DNA of 64,000 nucleotides from Collinsella sp. TM10-22 (GTDB lineage: Bacteria; Actinomycetota; Coriobacteriia; Coriobacteriales; Coriobacteriaceae). The notes under the pieces were generated by a model, which was given only the letters and a program-made list of their open reading frames with translations, made no database searches and was not told the origin of the DNA. The position numbers and the translations under genes were made by a program. Location: positions 273,582-337,581 of the forward strand of contig NZ_QSOC01000002.1 in NCBI RefSeq assembly GCF_003466125.1, read 5' to 3'. Positions within the stretch are counted from its first letter, which is position 1. Each line of letters starts with the position of its first letter. Shown piece after piece: positions 1 through 8,695 of this stretch.

Positions 1-2
1 TT

Positions 3-890
3 TCGCTGAGCCTTGACGACGTGATGGATGATCGCCCGTGGACCGCCGACGAACTCATGGGCGGCGGGGCTCGCCCGTCAAGCCCCGATCCCGCACTTGC
101 GCCTAAGCCCGCATCTGCGCCGACTCCTGCGCAGTCGCCTGTTTCGACGCCCGCGCCTACGCCCGCACCCACTTCGGCGCCCACGCCCGCTCCCCGCCCC
201 GCAAGCGACCCGACCGAGACGGCGGCATTTCTCGCTGCAGCGACGCAGGGCAAATCGGCCGACAGCACCGTCATGTTCAGCGCCCAGCAGTTGCCTGTTC
301 CTGCGGCACGCAAGCCTCAAGTCACAAGGCTCGATGAGCCCGCTGCCCATCAGGTGGCCTACGATTCCTGGGCTGCAGCCGATCTGGATGAGACCTCTAC
401 CGGCATGCTGGCGCTCGACGTTCCAGTTAACCCGCTTTTTGCCGCCAACACGAGCGCCGCGGACTATGAGGGCGGTGCGGCATATTCCGATTATTCCGAT
501 GGCTATGATGGCACCGGTCGCATCGGGACCGAGGATTATGGCACCGCATCGAGCGATTATCTCAACGATCCGTACGCTGCCGCGCCTGCACCGGAATATG
601 ACCCGGAGGCCGCGTCCGCACCGGCGTATACCAAAAGCACGGGCGAAGAGCTCTTCGCCGATTATTACGCCGAGGAAAAGGCACTGCGTTTCTCGGAATT
701 TCCGCAGGCAGTCAAGGTTGCCTTTATCGCCATTATCATTGCCCTGCTCGGCGTCATTGCGTTTGAGGGATTCCAGCTGTTCCGCGGCCCCACCCAAGCG
801 GAGTCGGAGACCCAGCAAAAAGAGGACGATAACGAGTATCTGGACATCAACACCCTCAAGGGCGACCCCAACGACGGAGACGACGAGTAG
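3..890 (+). CDS. Proline/alanine-rich single-pass membrane protein, 5' end outside window
   Basis: The frame is open from the left edge, so the gene probably starts upstream; a GTG at 21 is the first internal start but has no ribosome binding site. About residues 20-65 are a Pro/Ala/Thr low-complexity linker, followed by an acidic, Tyr/Asp-rich stretch. One hydrophobic segment near the C-terminus (about residues 235-255, rich in Ile/Ala/Leu) is followed by a short acidic tail. This suits a protein with a long N-terminal part and one membrane anchor. I recognise no family. It converges on the ATPase gene to its right. Confidence 0.7.
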   Translation, partial: SLSLDDVMDDRPWTADELMGGGARPSSPDPALAPKPASAPTPAQSPVSTPAPTPAPTSAPTPAPRPASDPTETAAFLAAATQGKSADSTVMFSAQQLPVPAARKPQVTRLDEPAAHQVAYDSWAAADLDETSTGMLALDVPVNPLFAANTSAADYEGGAAYSDYSDGYDGTGRIGTEDYGTASSDYLNDPYAAAPAPEYDPEAASAPAYTKSTGEELFADYYAEEKALRFSEFPQAVKVAFIAIIIALLGVIAFEGFQLFRGPTQAESETQQKEDDNEYLDINTLKGDPNDGDDE

Positions 891-927
891 CGAGGGTTAA
901 GTGAGGGCCGGAAGAGCCGGCGGCACG

Positions 928-2250
928 TTACGGCTCCAAAAGCCCTGCCATAAAGATGGGCAGATACAGCACGTCACCATCGCGGTGAAGATTACATTCC
1001 GCAAGTACCAGGGCGCGATCGATTCCGTAGCCCTTCGTTGTCAATGCGTTATCGAGCGCCGCGTGGGACTTAAAGCTCTTGCCCGATTTGACCTCGATGG
1101 CAAACACTTCCCCATCGAACGTCTCTTCCACAAAATCGAGCTCACCGACCTTTTTGGACGTAAAGTAGCGCAATCTAAATCCATGAGCTTTGAGCTCTTG
1201 GGCAACGAAGCCCTCAAACGCCGCCCCCATGTTCATGCCAAAGGGGCCCTCCGCCTCCCCATCAAAAACGCCTTGGGCGACCCTTTTGGAATACGACGAC
1301 ATGAGCATTCCGGTGTCCAGGTAAAACAGCTTGAACAGATTTCGTTGCTCCCCCAATAAAAGGGGTGCAACGGGCGCCGTTACGTTATACACAGGAAGCG
1401 CGACACCTGCCTCCGATAACCAGAGAAAATGATCTGTCACCTGCGAAAAACGTTTGACACCGTTAATCGATGACAGTTTGAATCGCTTATTTTTGGAGCC
1501 GGCCTCGCTGGGAATCAAATCATAGATATCGCGAATAACCAAGCGTAGCTCGGGCGGAGCGTACTTTGCGATGTCATCGCGATACAGGGCGTGAAGATCA
1601 CGATGGATGTTTCGAACCTCGTCGACATTGCGCGTCGCCAAGAAGGAATTGACCGCGTCGGGCATGCCTCCCACCACCACATACTGATGGAACAGATCGA
1701 GCAAGCGGTCATACAGGTAGCCAGGGAGCTCACCCTCATCCTTTAGACAGTCCCTGAGCATGTCAAACACGCTGGCGCCAACGCCATTTGCCCAGCAAAA
1801 CTCCTCAAAGTCGAGCGGGTACATCTGGACCTGCTCGACATACCCCACCGGCAGGGAATCGATGCCCTCGAGCTCAACGCCAAGGAGCGATCCGGTAAGG
1901 ATGTATCGAAAGTCGCCGCGCTGGACCAGGTATTTGATAAACGTCACCACGTTGGGGCATCGCTGCACCTCGTCGATAACCACGACGGTCTTGTTCGCAA
2001 CCATCGGCTGCGTCGCAGCGATAGACATGCGCATAAGCAGGTCGTCCGCACTTTTCGCCGCCAAAAACGAATCGCGCACGGACGCGTCGGCGATAAGGTC
2101 GAACGTCACGATATTTTCGAACGATTCGTTTGCAAAGACATTGACCAAATATGACTTTCCTACCTGTCGGGCACCCTTGACCAAAAGAGCCTTGTTAGGC
2201 GACGAGGCAAGCCAAGATTCAAACCGTGCTTTCGCTTTTCTCTGCAGCAT
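928..2250 (-). CDS. AAA-family ATPase with C-terminal DUF4143/PD-(D/E)XK-like region
   Basis: This 440-residue protein has a Walker A motif GARQVGKS at residues 26-33 and a Walker B (VVVIDEVQR) about 50 residues later. Its C-terminal part has the pattern GELDFVEE...FAIEVKSGKS, which resembles a PD-(D/E)XK nuclease core. The family (ATP-binding proteins with DUF4143) is common in bacteria, often in accessory regions, and its function is poorly defined; defence or mobile-element roles have been proposed. I chose ATG 2250 because AAGGGG lies just upstream. The frame stays open for 39 more codons, but those codons run through a 33-bp tandem repeat that is more likely regulatory. A real N-terminal extension cannot be excluded. 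Confidence 0.8.
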   Translation of the reverse strand: MLQRKAKARFESWLASSPNKALLVKGARQVGKSYLVNVFANESFENIVTFDLIADASVRDSFLAAKSADDLLMRMSIAATQPMVANKTVVVIDEVQRCPNVVTFIKYLVQRGDFRYILTGSLLGVELEGIDSLPVGYVEQVQMYPLDFEEFCWANGVGASVFDMLRDCLKDEGELPGYLYDRLLDLFHQYVVVGGMPDAVNSFLATRNVDEVRNIHRDLHALYRDDIAKYAPPELRLVIRDIYDLIPSEAGSKNKRFKLSSINGVKRFSQVTDHFLWLSEAGVALPVYNVTAPVAPLLLGEQRNLFKLFYLDTGMLMSSYSKRVAQGVFDGEAEGPFGMNMGAAFEGFVAQELKAHGFRLRYFTSKKVGELDFVEETFDGEVFAIEVKSGKSFKSHAALDNALTTKGYGIDRALVLAECNLHRDGDVLYLPIFMAGLLEP

Positions 2251-2289
2251 AAGCGCACCCCTTATTACGTGCTGTTTTAGCACTAGGAT

Positions 2290-2398
2290 ACACTTTTCCG
2301 TAGTTATTAGGTGCTCATTTCGACACTTTTCCGAGGTTTTAAAGTGTGTATTACAACACTTTTCCATACTTTTATATGGGAAATTTCGACACTTTTTC
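2290..2398 (-). repeat. Four direct repeats, 33-bp period, upstream of ATPase gene
   Basis: On the minus strand the decamer GGAAAAGTGT (GAAAAAGTGT in one copy) recurs at 2290-2299, 2323-2332, 2356-2365 and 2389-2398, exactly 33 bp (three helical turns) apart. The last copy is about 40 bp from the ATPase start. The phasing suggests an operator array for a DNA-binding protein, possibly the ATPase itself. Confidence 0.8.
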
Positions 2399-2460
2399 GA
2401 ATTTAAGCTTAACAGCAGGCGGCGCTTAATTTCTGTCCGCGCGCGCTGATAGACTCTATC

Positions 2461-2486
2461 GCGCCCGCAAGGAGCGGGCGCGTTTT
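2461..2486 (+). terminator. GC-rich hairpin with T-run
   Basis: GCGCCCGC / GCGGGCGC arms (2461-2468 and 2474-2481) with a five-base loop are followed by GTTTTA. No plus-strand gene ends just before it, so it may attenuate transcription into the gene at 2581. Confidence 0.55.
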
Positions 2487-2580
2487 ATCCAGAGTCGGGG
2501 TAGAGAGTTGGCTCCACGATCCCGACGCCAACCGGCCAAGAGGCACGGTGGCCCTGCCAACATCGATGAAAGGAGTCCGT

Positions 2581-3114
2581 ATGGACAATTTCTCTGTGCG
2601 CAACGAGCGCAATTTCCACAACCTGGCAGCCAAGCCAAAACGAATGCATCTTCTGGACAAGCCGAACGGCTACGCCTCGGCCATGGTCAAGAGCAGTCTC
2701 TCCCACCAGATGCGCTTTACCGTGCAGGCGCTCGAGGAAGAGCCCTGCGCCGCCGGCGACCCGCATGTACTGCAGATCAAGCTGCTCGGAGACGACTCGC
2801 GCGAGCCGTCCAGCTGGAAGCTCTTTGCAGACGGCAAGTGCATTGCGGACGGATCCGGCGCCTTTGTTATGGATGCTATCGACCAGGGCATGATACAAGC
2901 CTGTAAGACATGGGGAGATTACGACGCATTTGCCGACATCGCAGAGGCAATCGTTCTAAGCAAAGCTGCATTTGATATCAAGGAGCGCGCTTGTCAGATG
3001 CTTTCATATATCGCATGGACAGTTGGTCGGTTCCACACCCAGCACCTGATCGAGGGCATGGTCGCCGCCGGGGTAGACCCGATGCTGGAAGATCTTCTCA
3101 GCGCTCCCGCGTAG
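2581..3114 (+). CDS. Hypothetical protein, 177 aa
   Basis: The start is set by AAAGGAG seven bases before ATG 2581. The frame opens earlier (2548) but without a ribosome binding site. The protein is soluble and mixed alpha/beta in character, with no signal peptide or membrane segment. A central stretch (SSWKLFADGKCIADG) looks like a beta hairpin, and the last 60 residues look helical. I do not recognise a family. It follows a hairpin with a T-run at 2461-2486 and is separated by about 420 bp from the recombinase gene. Confidence 0.7.
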   Translation: MDNFSVRNERNFHNLAAKPKRMHLLDKPNGYASAMVKSSLSHQMRFTVQALEEEPCAAGDPHVLQIKLLGDDSREPSSWKLFADGKCIADGSGAFVMDAIDQGMIQACKTWGDYDAFADIAEAIVLSKAAFDIKERACQMLSYIAWTVGRFHTQHLIEGMVAAGVDPMLEDLLSAPA

Positions 3115-3535
3115 ATTAATCGAGCGCTCTATCGACAAAGATGCATCTACCATGACGGCATGGGGCGTGCTCGCCTTGTACCGACCCCAACCAATCCCGT
3201 CGGCGCGACTGCAGTCTCAAACAACCACCGGCACCATCCATCCGCACACGAGAGGCGATGGGCACAGGCGAACCCCTGAACCTCGCTATTCGTAAACTTC
3301 ATCAGTGTTTCCACATCCCCATCAAAAGAATCCGAAAAACATCCCCCGTCAATAAAACGCTTCTGAACATCTCACTCTGCAGGCAAAGCCGCACCGGAGT
3401 GATGCGGAGGTCTGCGCGGGGTTTCACGGGTTCCCTTGACGCGGCCCAGCGGAAGTGCCACCCGGCATCCCTTCCATAACGCGCGGGTAAACAAAGGGAA
3501 ATAGCGCCACCCACCGTGCAAGGAAGGACGCCACC
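3115..3535. other. Intergenic region before recombinase gene
   Basis: No credible ORF or RNA gene is seen. The right end carries AAGGAAGG, the ribosome binding site of the recombinase. A TTGACG at about 3438 could be part of its promoter, but no clear -10 matches. Confidence 0.5.
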
Positions 3536-4519
3536 ATGGATCTCACGAAAACGGCTAGAGAAATTACCCGTCTCATGCTCCCCTACCTGACCACGCAGCA
3601 GAACCGCCAGCTCAAAAAGGTTTTATCGCACTGCCTTTTCGATGAAAGCCAATTAGCCGAAGACGGCGGCGACGGTGAAAGCGAATCATTCCTGGATCTT
3701 TTTCTGTCTGCAAAACGCCTCGAAGGCTGCTCGGATAGGACCATCTCCTACTACGAAACCACCATCAATAAAATGCTTGAATCATTCGATACACCAGCTT
3801 GCGACCTGGGAACCGAAGAGATTAGGTCCTATCTTTCCGACTATCAGCAAAAAGCCGGCGTCAGTCGCGTCACCGTCGACAATGTCCGAAGAATCATCTC
3901 AAGCTTCTACTCATGGCTCGAAGACGAGGACCATATCATTAAGAGCCCGGTAAGACGCATTAAAAGAGTCAAGGCTCCGCAGCCCATAAAGGAAACGTAT
4001 AGCGATGAAGTCGTTGAAATTCTTTGCGATAACTGCGGGTCGCCCCGAAACCTTGCCCTGATCGACCTGTTGCGCTCCACGGGCATGCGTGTGGGTGAAC
4101 TCGTCTCGTTGGACAGGAACTCCATCGACACCATCAATCGGGAATGCATCGTACACGGCAAGGGTAATAAGGACCGCATCGTCTATTTTGACGCAAAGAC
4201 TAAAGTTCATATTGAGAATTACCTGTCAACACGAATAGACAGCTCGGAAGCCCTCTTCGTGTCGAGCAAGGCGCCACACGAGAGGTTACAAATTGGCGGC
4301 GTCGAGGCGCTGCTTAGAAAACTGGGGCGCGAGCTTGATTTAGGAAGGGTCCACCCTCATAAGTTCAGAAGAACGCTTGCTACAAAGGCAATCGACAAAG
4401 GAATGCCCATCGAACAAGTCCAGGTACTCCTTGGCCATAAAAAAATAGACACCACATTAAGGTACGCAATGGTCGACCAGCGCAACGTAAAAGCATCCCA
4501 CCGCAGATACCTAACTTAA
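3536..4519 (+). CDS. Tyrosine recombinase, probable hsdS-switching invertase
   Basis: This 327-residue site-specific recombinase has an N-terminal core-binding SAM-like domain (about residues 50-135) and a C-terminal catalytic domain. The catalytic set is visible: Arg185 (STGMRVGEL), His275-x-x-Arg278 (HKFR), His301 (LLGHKK) and nucleophile Tyr310 (LRYAMV). AAGGAAGG precedes the ATG. Its stop codon overlaps the outer recombination-like site at 4518-4536, and the silent hsdS cassette begins there. Families like this invert hsdS modules in other type I loci. Since the enzyme gene lies just outside the repeated sites, it would not be moved by the inversion it is proposed to catalyse. Confidence 0.93.
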   Translation: MDLTKTAREITRLMLPYLTTQQNRQLKKVLSHCLFDESQLAEDGGDGESESFLDLFLSAKRLEGCSDRTISYYETTINKMLESFDTPACDLGTEEIRSYLSDYQQKAGVSRVTVDNVRRIISSFYSWLEDEDHIIKSPVRRIKRVKAPQPIKETYSDEVVEILCDNCGSPRNLALIDLLRSTGMRVGELVSLDRNSIDTINRECIVHGKGNKDRIVYFDAKTKVHIENYLSTRIDSSEALFVSSKAPHERLQIGGVEALLRKLGRELDLGRVHPHKFRRTLATKAIDKGMPIEQVQVLLGHKKIDTTLRYAMVDQRNVKASHRRYLT

Positions 4520-4536
4520 ATTTCGATTTGTCGACC
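4518..4536 (+). repeat. Outer inverted site, left copy
   Basis: This 19-bp sequence is the exact reverse complement of 9729-9747 near the 3' end of the expressed hsdS. It contains the half ATTTGTCGA that is also found in the inner sites, so both may be bound by the neighbouring recombinase. Confidence 0.85.
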
Positions 4537-5046
4537 GAGGTGGCAAAGTCGGCGAACTCCTGCTGGAGCTCGAGAGGCGGAACAAGAAGCTTGATATTGC
4601 CGAGAGCCGTTTGGTTGATCTTGAATGTTCCGTTGGTGGTTTTCGCCGATGCCTCGATTTGCTTGCGAGTCGAAGGCTGATTCCAAGCACACCGTAAATA
4701 AGGCAAGATAATTTGCTCTTGTTTAATCCTTGCCGCGATCATTGTGTCAGGGAAAACCATATCTTTCATTGGTACATTTGAGTATTCGCCTGTTCCAACC
4801 AGATGCTTGTTTCCATTGCCCCGGCAAACATAGAAATCTTCATTTGAGATGCGCTTATCGGCAGGAGGTTCCTCCGTAAAGAAGCCGTCTTTCCACGCTG
4901 ACGAGTCGAAGCGCCCCTGGGTTATGGCGGATAGAGTAAGAACCTTCGAACGATACGATCCTGACTTCGATGGAGACAGGCCGTTTCTCATCGACGACAC
5001 GAGAGTCGAAAGGCAGCTGCTCGGATATTCCTTGCCCTCGAACATC
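4537..5046 (-). pseudogene. Silent hsdS target-recognition cassette (no start, inverted)
   Basis: Read on the minus strand, this encodes the C-terminal half of a type I specificity subunit. It enters in frame from the inner site as KSQFVEMFEG and leaves at the outer site as LELQQEFADF...DKSKF, the same conserved segments that border the C-terminal domain of the expressed hsdS at 8692-9828. The middle is a different target-recognition domain. It has no start, no ribosome binding site and no stop of its own (the frame runs on antisense to the recombinase), so it should be unexpressed unless recombination joins it to an hsdS N-terminal half. Confidence 0.88.
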
Positions 5047-5063
5047 TCGACAAATTGTGATTT
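5047..5063 (-). repeat. Inner inverted site, left copy
   Basis: This 17-bp sequence is the exact reverse complement of 9208-9224 in the expressed hsdS, and of 15 bp at 8660-8674 at the end of the half-length hsdS. It encodes the conserved KSQFVE at the junction between HsdS halves. Confidence 0.87.
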
Positions 5064-5109
5064 ACAGGCGCAGGTTGTCTGAATGGGCGGCGATGCTCAG
5101 CTCAATTAT

Positions 5110-5132
5110 CTCGGCAAATATGACGGTATAAT
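5110..5132 (+). promoter_or_regulatory. Probable promoter of hsd operon
   Basis: A perfect TATAAT lies at 5127-5132, 43 bp before the first hsdM. The -35 region (AATTAT, 17-bp spacing) is weak. The promoter lies inside the segment bounded by the inner inverted sites, so it would flip with the operon. Confidence 0.55.
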
Positions 5133-5174
5133 CACAAGAGCTGTAATTATATTTTTGAGCTCATAGGTACCCGA

Positions 5175-6674
5175 ATGATTGAAGAACCGATAAGTAAATC
5201 CGAGCTGGGAAACCACTTACTCGGAGCCTGCGACATCCTGCGTGGCCCCATCAACCAGGACGAGTACAAGAGCTACATCACGCCGTTGCTCTTCTTCAAG
5301 CGCATCTCCGACGTCTACGACGAGGAGACCGCCGAGGCTCTAGAGATGTCGGGCGGAGATGAAGACTACGCCGCCCTGCCCGAAAACCACAGCTTTGAGG
5401 TGCCGGAGGGCTGCCACTGGCAAGACGTTCGCAACACCGGCACGAACGTCGGCAAGGCAATCGTCGATGCAATGGTCGGAATCGAGCGCGCCAACCCCGA
5501 CACCCTCAGCGGCCTCTTCAGTAGCTTCGACGATGCGAGCTGGACAGACAAAGGCAAGCTCTCCGACGAACGCCTGAAGGATCTCGTCGAGCACTTCTCA
5601 GCGAAGAAGTTCGGCAACAGGAACTATAGCGCCGACATGATGGGCGACGCCTACGAATACTTGATCAAGAAGTTCGCCGATATGCAGAAGAAGAACGCCG
5701 GCGAGTTCTACACCCCGAGGGAGATCGTGAAGATGATGGTCTCCCTGCTCGAGCCAAAGCCCGGGGAGACCGTCTATGACCCCGCATGCGGCACGGGCGG
5801 CATGCTCATCGAGGCAGTACGTCAGATGGACAACTCGAGGCTCGCCTACGGCAAGCTCTACGGCCAGGAGAAGAACCTAAGCACGTCTGCCATAGCACGC
5901 ATGAACCTCTACCTCCACGGTGCGAAGGACTTTCGCATCACCCAGGGGGACACCCTGCGCGACCCCGCCTTCCTTGCCGGGAATACCCTCAGGACATTCG
6001 ACTGCGTCCTCGCCAATCCGCCCTTCTCCCTTAAGAACTGGGGATCCGCAGAGTTCTCCTCGGACCCGTGGGGCCGCAACATCTGGGGCGTCCCCACGGA
6101 CAAGTCGGCGGACTTCGCATGGGTACAGCATATGGTCTGCTCCATGGACGAGAAGAGCGGTCGCTGCGCTGTAGTGCTGCCCCAGGGCGCACTGTTCCAC
6201 AGCGGCAAGGAGGGCGCCATCCGCAAGGAGCTGCTCAAGTCGGACAAGGTCGAGGCAGTGATCTCGCTCGCGAGCGGCGTCTTCTACAGCACCGGTGTCT
6301 CCGCCTGTGTGCTGTTCCTCCGGAATGACAAGCCTCCGGCGCATCGGGACCGCGTCTGCATCATCGACGGTACCGAGATCTTCACCGCCCAGCGCGCGCA
6401 GAACATGATCTCGGAGGAGAACGCTCAGGAGATGCTCTCCCTCTACCATTCCTACGAACCCGTCGTAGAGAAGTGCGCCATCGCGACGCTCGATGATATA
6501 GAGCGCGAGGGTTACGTGCTCTCGGCGAACAATTACGTCGAAAGAAGGCGCGAGGAGATCGAGCCGCCGACGGAAACCAGGAAACGTTTCTACGACCTCC
6601 TTCGCCAGACGAGGAAGTCCGAGGAGAAACTCCTTGAGCTGCTCTCAAAGGGAGGCTATGTCGATGGAGAGTAG
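5175..6674 (+). CDS. hsdM: Type I restriction-modification DNA methyltransferase subunit M (first copy)
   Basis: This 499-residue N6-adenine methyltransferase subunit has an N-terminal helical HsdM_N domain (about residues 5-150) and an AdoMet-binding motif I DPACGTGGML from residue 202. The catalytic motif IV NPPF begins at residue 281. It would pair with HsdS to methylate the recognised sequence and with HsdR to restrict. Its 3' end overlaps the start of a second, paralogous hsdM. The ribosome binding site (ATAGGT) is weak. It is the first gene of the operon and lies within the putative invertible segment. Confidence 0.95.
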   Translation: MIEEPISKSELGNHLLGACDILRGPINQDEYKSYITPLLFFKRISDVYDEETAEALEMSGGDEDYAALPENHSFEVPEGCHWQDVRNTGTNVGKAIVDAMVGIERANPDTLSGLFSSFDDASWTDKGKLSDERLKDLVEHFSAKKFGNRNYSADMMGDAYEYLIKKFADMQKKNAGEFYTPREIVKMMVSLLEPKPGETVYDPACGTGGMLIEAVRQMDNSRLAYGKLYGQEKNLSTSAIARMNLYLHGAKDFRITQGDTLRDPAFLAGNTLRTFDCVLANPPFSLKNWGSAEFSSDPWGRNIWGVPTDKSADFAWVQHMVCSMDEKSGRCAVVLPQGALFHSGKEGAIRKELLKSDKVEAVISLASGVFYSTGVSACVLFLRNDKPPAHRDRVCIIDGTEIFTAQRAQNMISEENAQEMLSLYHSYEPVVEKCAIATLDDIEREGYVLSANNYVERRREEIEPPTETRKRFYDLLRQTRKSEEKLLELLSKGGYVDGE

Positions 6675-8154
6675 AATCCCCCAGGAAGAGCTGAACAACC
6701 ATCTATGGAACGCAGCGGTTCTGCTGCGCACCTACATCGATGCCGGCTCGTACAAGCAGTACATATTCCCGCTGCTATTCTTCAAGCGCCTCTCGGATGT
6801 TTACGACGAGGAGACCGCCGAGGCATTGGAAGCCTCTAACGGAGATGCGGAGTTCGCCGCCCTTCCCGAGAATCACAGCTTCGCAATCCCGGACGGCGCC
6901 CACTGGTGCGATGTCCGCGAGGCCACGGAAAACATCGGTAAGGCCATCGTGGGCGCCTTCCGCGCCATCGAGACGGCCAACGGTTCCAAGCTGCGTGGTA
7001 TCTTCGGCGACGCCGCCTGGACTAACAAGAAACGACTTCCCGACCGCCTGCTCAAGGACCTCATCGAGCACTTCAGCGCCATAACGCTCTCCATCGCCAA
7101 TTGCCCCGAGGACGAACTCGGCCAGGGCTACGAGTACCTCATCAAGAAGTTCGCAGACGACTCAGGGCACACGGCACAGGAGTTCTACACCAACCGCACG
7201 GTCGTCCACCTGATGACCGAGATCCTCCAGCCCAGGCCCGGCGAGTCCATCTACGACCCCACCTGCGGCAGCGCCGGCATGCTCATCTCCTCCATTGCCC
7301 ACCTCAAACAGCACGGAGAGGAATGGCGCAATGTTCACGCCTACGGACAGGAGATCAACCAGCTATCCTCCGCCATCGGACGCATGAACCTATTCCTGCA
7401 CGGCGTCGAGGACTTCGAAATTGTAAACGACGACACGCTGCGGCACCCAGCCTTCCTCGAGGCGGGAAAGCTGCGCACCTTCGATATGGTGCTCGCCAAC
7501 CCACCCTACTCGATCAAGCAATGGGACCGCGAAGCGTTCGCGTCGGACCCCTACGGCCGCAACTTCCTCGGCACCCCGCCGCAGGGGCGGGCCGACTATG
7601 CCTTCATACAGCACATCCTCAAGAGCATGGACCCGAGGAGCGGAAGGTGCGCTATTCTTCTTCCCCACGGCGTACTCTTCCGCAACGAGGAGTCCGAAAT
7701 GCGCGAGAGGCTCGTCAGGAGCGACCTCATCGAGGCCGTCATCGGACTCGGCCCCAATCTCTTCTTCAACTCGCCGATGGAGGCATGCATCCTCATCTGC
7801 CGCAGCAAGAAAGCGCCGAATCGAAGCAAGAAAATACTGTTCGTAGACGCCTCTGCCGAGGTAACCCGCAAGAACGCGCAAAGCTACCTTGAGCCTCAAC
7901 ACATCAAGAGAATCGTCGATGCCTACCGGTCTGGCGAGGACATCGAAGGGTTCTCATCCCACGCATCGTTTAGTGAGCTCGAGGACAACGCCTTCTCGCT
8001 CTCCATCCCTCTGTACGTGAAGCCCTCCAATGATGAAAATGCTGACGATAGAAGCATCGAGGAGACGGTAGAAAGCTGGAGAGCCGCCTCCACAGAGGCC
8101 GCGTCCCTGCTCGATAATATTGCTGCGAAATTGCATGAAAACGATGGTGAGTAA
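6664..8154 (+). CDS. hsdM: Type I restriction-modification DNA methyltransferase subunit M (second copy)
   Basis: This 496-residue paralogue of the preceding gene shares the N-terminal block (PLLFFKRxSDVYDEETAEALE) but differs elsewhere. Motif I is DPTCGSAGML from residue 198, where the usual GTGG is changed to GSAG. Motif IV is NPPY at residue 279, so both look catalytically competent. I chose ATG 6664 because GGGAGG lies 8 bp upstream; ATG 6658 is too close to it. The start overlaps the previous stop by 11 bp, which suggests translational coupling. Two different M subunits beside two S genes is unusual; they may form a heterodimer or serve different S subunits. Confidence 0.93.
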   Translation: MESRIPQEELNNHLWNAAVLLRTYIDAGSYKQYIFPLLFFKRLSDVYDEETAEALEASNGDAEFAALPENHSFAIPDGAHWCDVREATENIGKAIVGAFRAIETANGSKLRGIFGDAAWTNKKRLPDRLLKDLIEHFSAITLSIANCPEDELGQGYEYLIKKFADDSGHTAQEFYTNRTVVHLMTEILQPRPGESIYDPTCGSAGMLISSIAHLKQHGEEWRNVHAYGQEINQLSSAIGRMNLFLHGVEDFEIVNDDTLRHPAFLEAGKLRTFDMVLANPPYSIKQWDREAFASDPYGRNFLGTPPQGRADYAFIQHILKSMDPRSGRCAILLPHGVLFRNEESEMRERLVRSDLIEAVIGLGPNLFFNSPMEACILICRSKKAPNRSKKILFVDASAEVTRKNAQSYLEPQHIKRIVDAYRSGEDIEGFSSHASFSELEDNAFSLSIPLYVKPSNDENADDRSIEETVESWRAASTEAASLLDNIAAKLHENDGE

Positions 8155-8155
8155 C

Positions 8156-8695
8156 ATGACCCACGTTTGCCTGGGCGATGTTGCCCGCGAAATCAAACAG
8201 AAGGTCCCTGTAGACCAAGAGCTGCCGACGGTCGGCCTTGAGCATCTGGACCCCGGCGAAGTCGAACTCGCCCATTGGGACGAAGGTGTCGAGACCACCT
8301 TCACTAAGGCTTTCTCAAAGGGGCAGGTGCTGTTCGGGCGTCGCAGGGCCTACCTGCGTAAAGCGGCCGTCGCCCCATTCGACGGAATCTGCTCTGGAGA
8401 CATCACCGTCATCGCTCCCAAGGATAACCTCTCTCCGAGGCTGCTCCCGTTCATCATCCAGAACGACGCCCTATTCGAGCACGCCGTCACCAATTCGGCA
8501 GGCTCCCTCTCGCCAAGAGTCAAGTGGCAGAGCCTTTCGCAATTTGAATTCGAGCTTCCCAGCATCGCTAAGCAAGAAGATCTTGCCGACATACTCTGGA
8601 CCGCACAAGAAACGAGGTCTCACTACAGGCAGCTGCTTACAGCCTGCGATGACGTCGTCAAATCACAATTTGTCTGCCGGAGGTGTGCGGCATGA
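8156..8695 (+). CDS. hsdS: Half-length type I specificity subunit (single target-recognition domain)
   Basis: This 179-residue protein matches only the N-terminal half of the next gene. Shared blocks are VGLEHLDPG, VLFGRRRAY, APFDGI and the terminal DDVVKSQFV. It ends a few residues after the KSQF segment, where the inner site (8660-8674) lies. Normal HsdS has two recognition domains in about 380-420 residues, so this is either a half subunit that dimerises or a stored N-terminal module. The start is two bases after the hsdM stop. Its stop overlaps the next start as ATGA, implying coupled translation. Confidence 0.87.
   Translation: MTHVCLGDVAREIKQKVPVDQELPTVGLEHLDPGEVELAHWDEGVETTFTKAFSKGQVLFGRRRAYLRKAAVAPFDGICSGDITVIAPKDNLSPRLLPFIIQNDALFEHAVTNSAGSLSPRVKWQSLSQFEFELPSIAKQEDLADILWTAQETRSHYRQLLTACDDVVKSQFVCRRCAA
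8645..8674 (+). repeat. Direct repeat with inner site, copy 1
   Basis: These 30 bp match 9193-9222 with one mismatch, in the same orientation and the same codon phase. They end in the inner-site sequence and encode CDDVVKSQFV. Confidence 0.9.

Noticed and set aside
901..1359. 152-codon plus-strand ORF opposite the first ATPase
   Set aside because: It is antisense to the nuclease-like C-terminus of the ATPase and has no ribosome binding site.
4849..5082. Short plus-strand ORF over the silent hsdS cassette
   Set aside because: Its frame is antisense to the clear HsdS-like minus-strand sequence and has no ribosome binding site.
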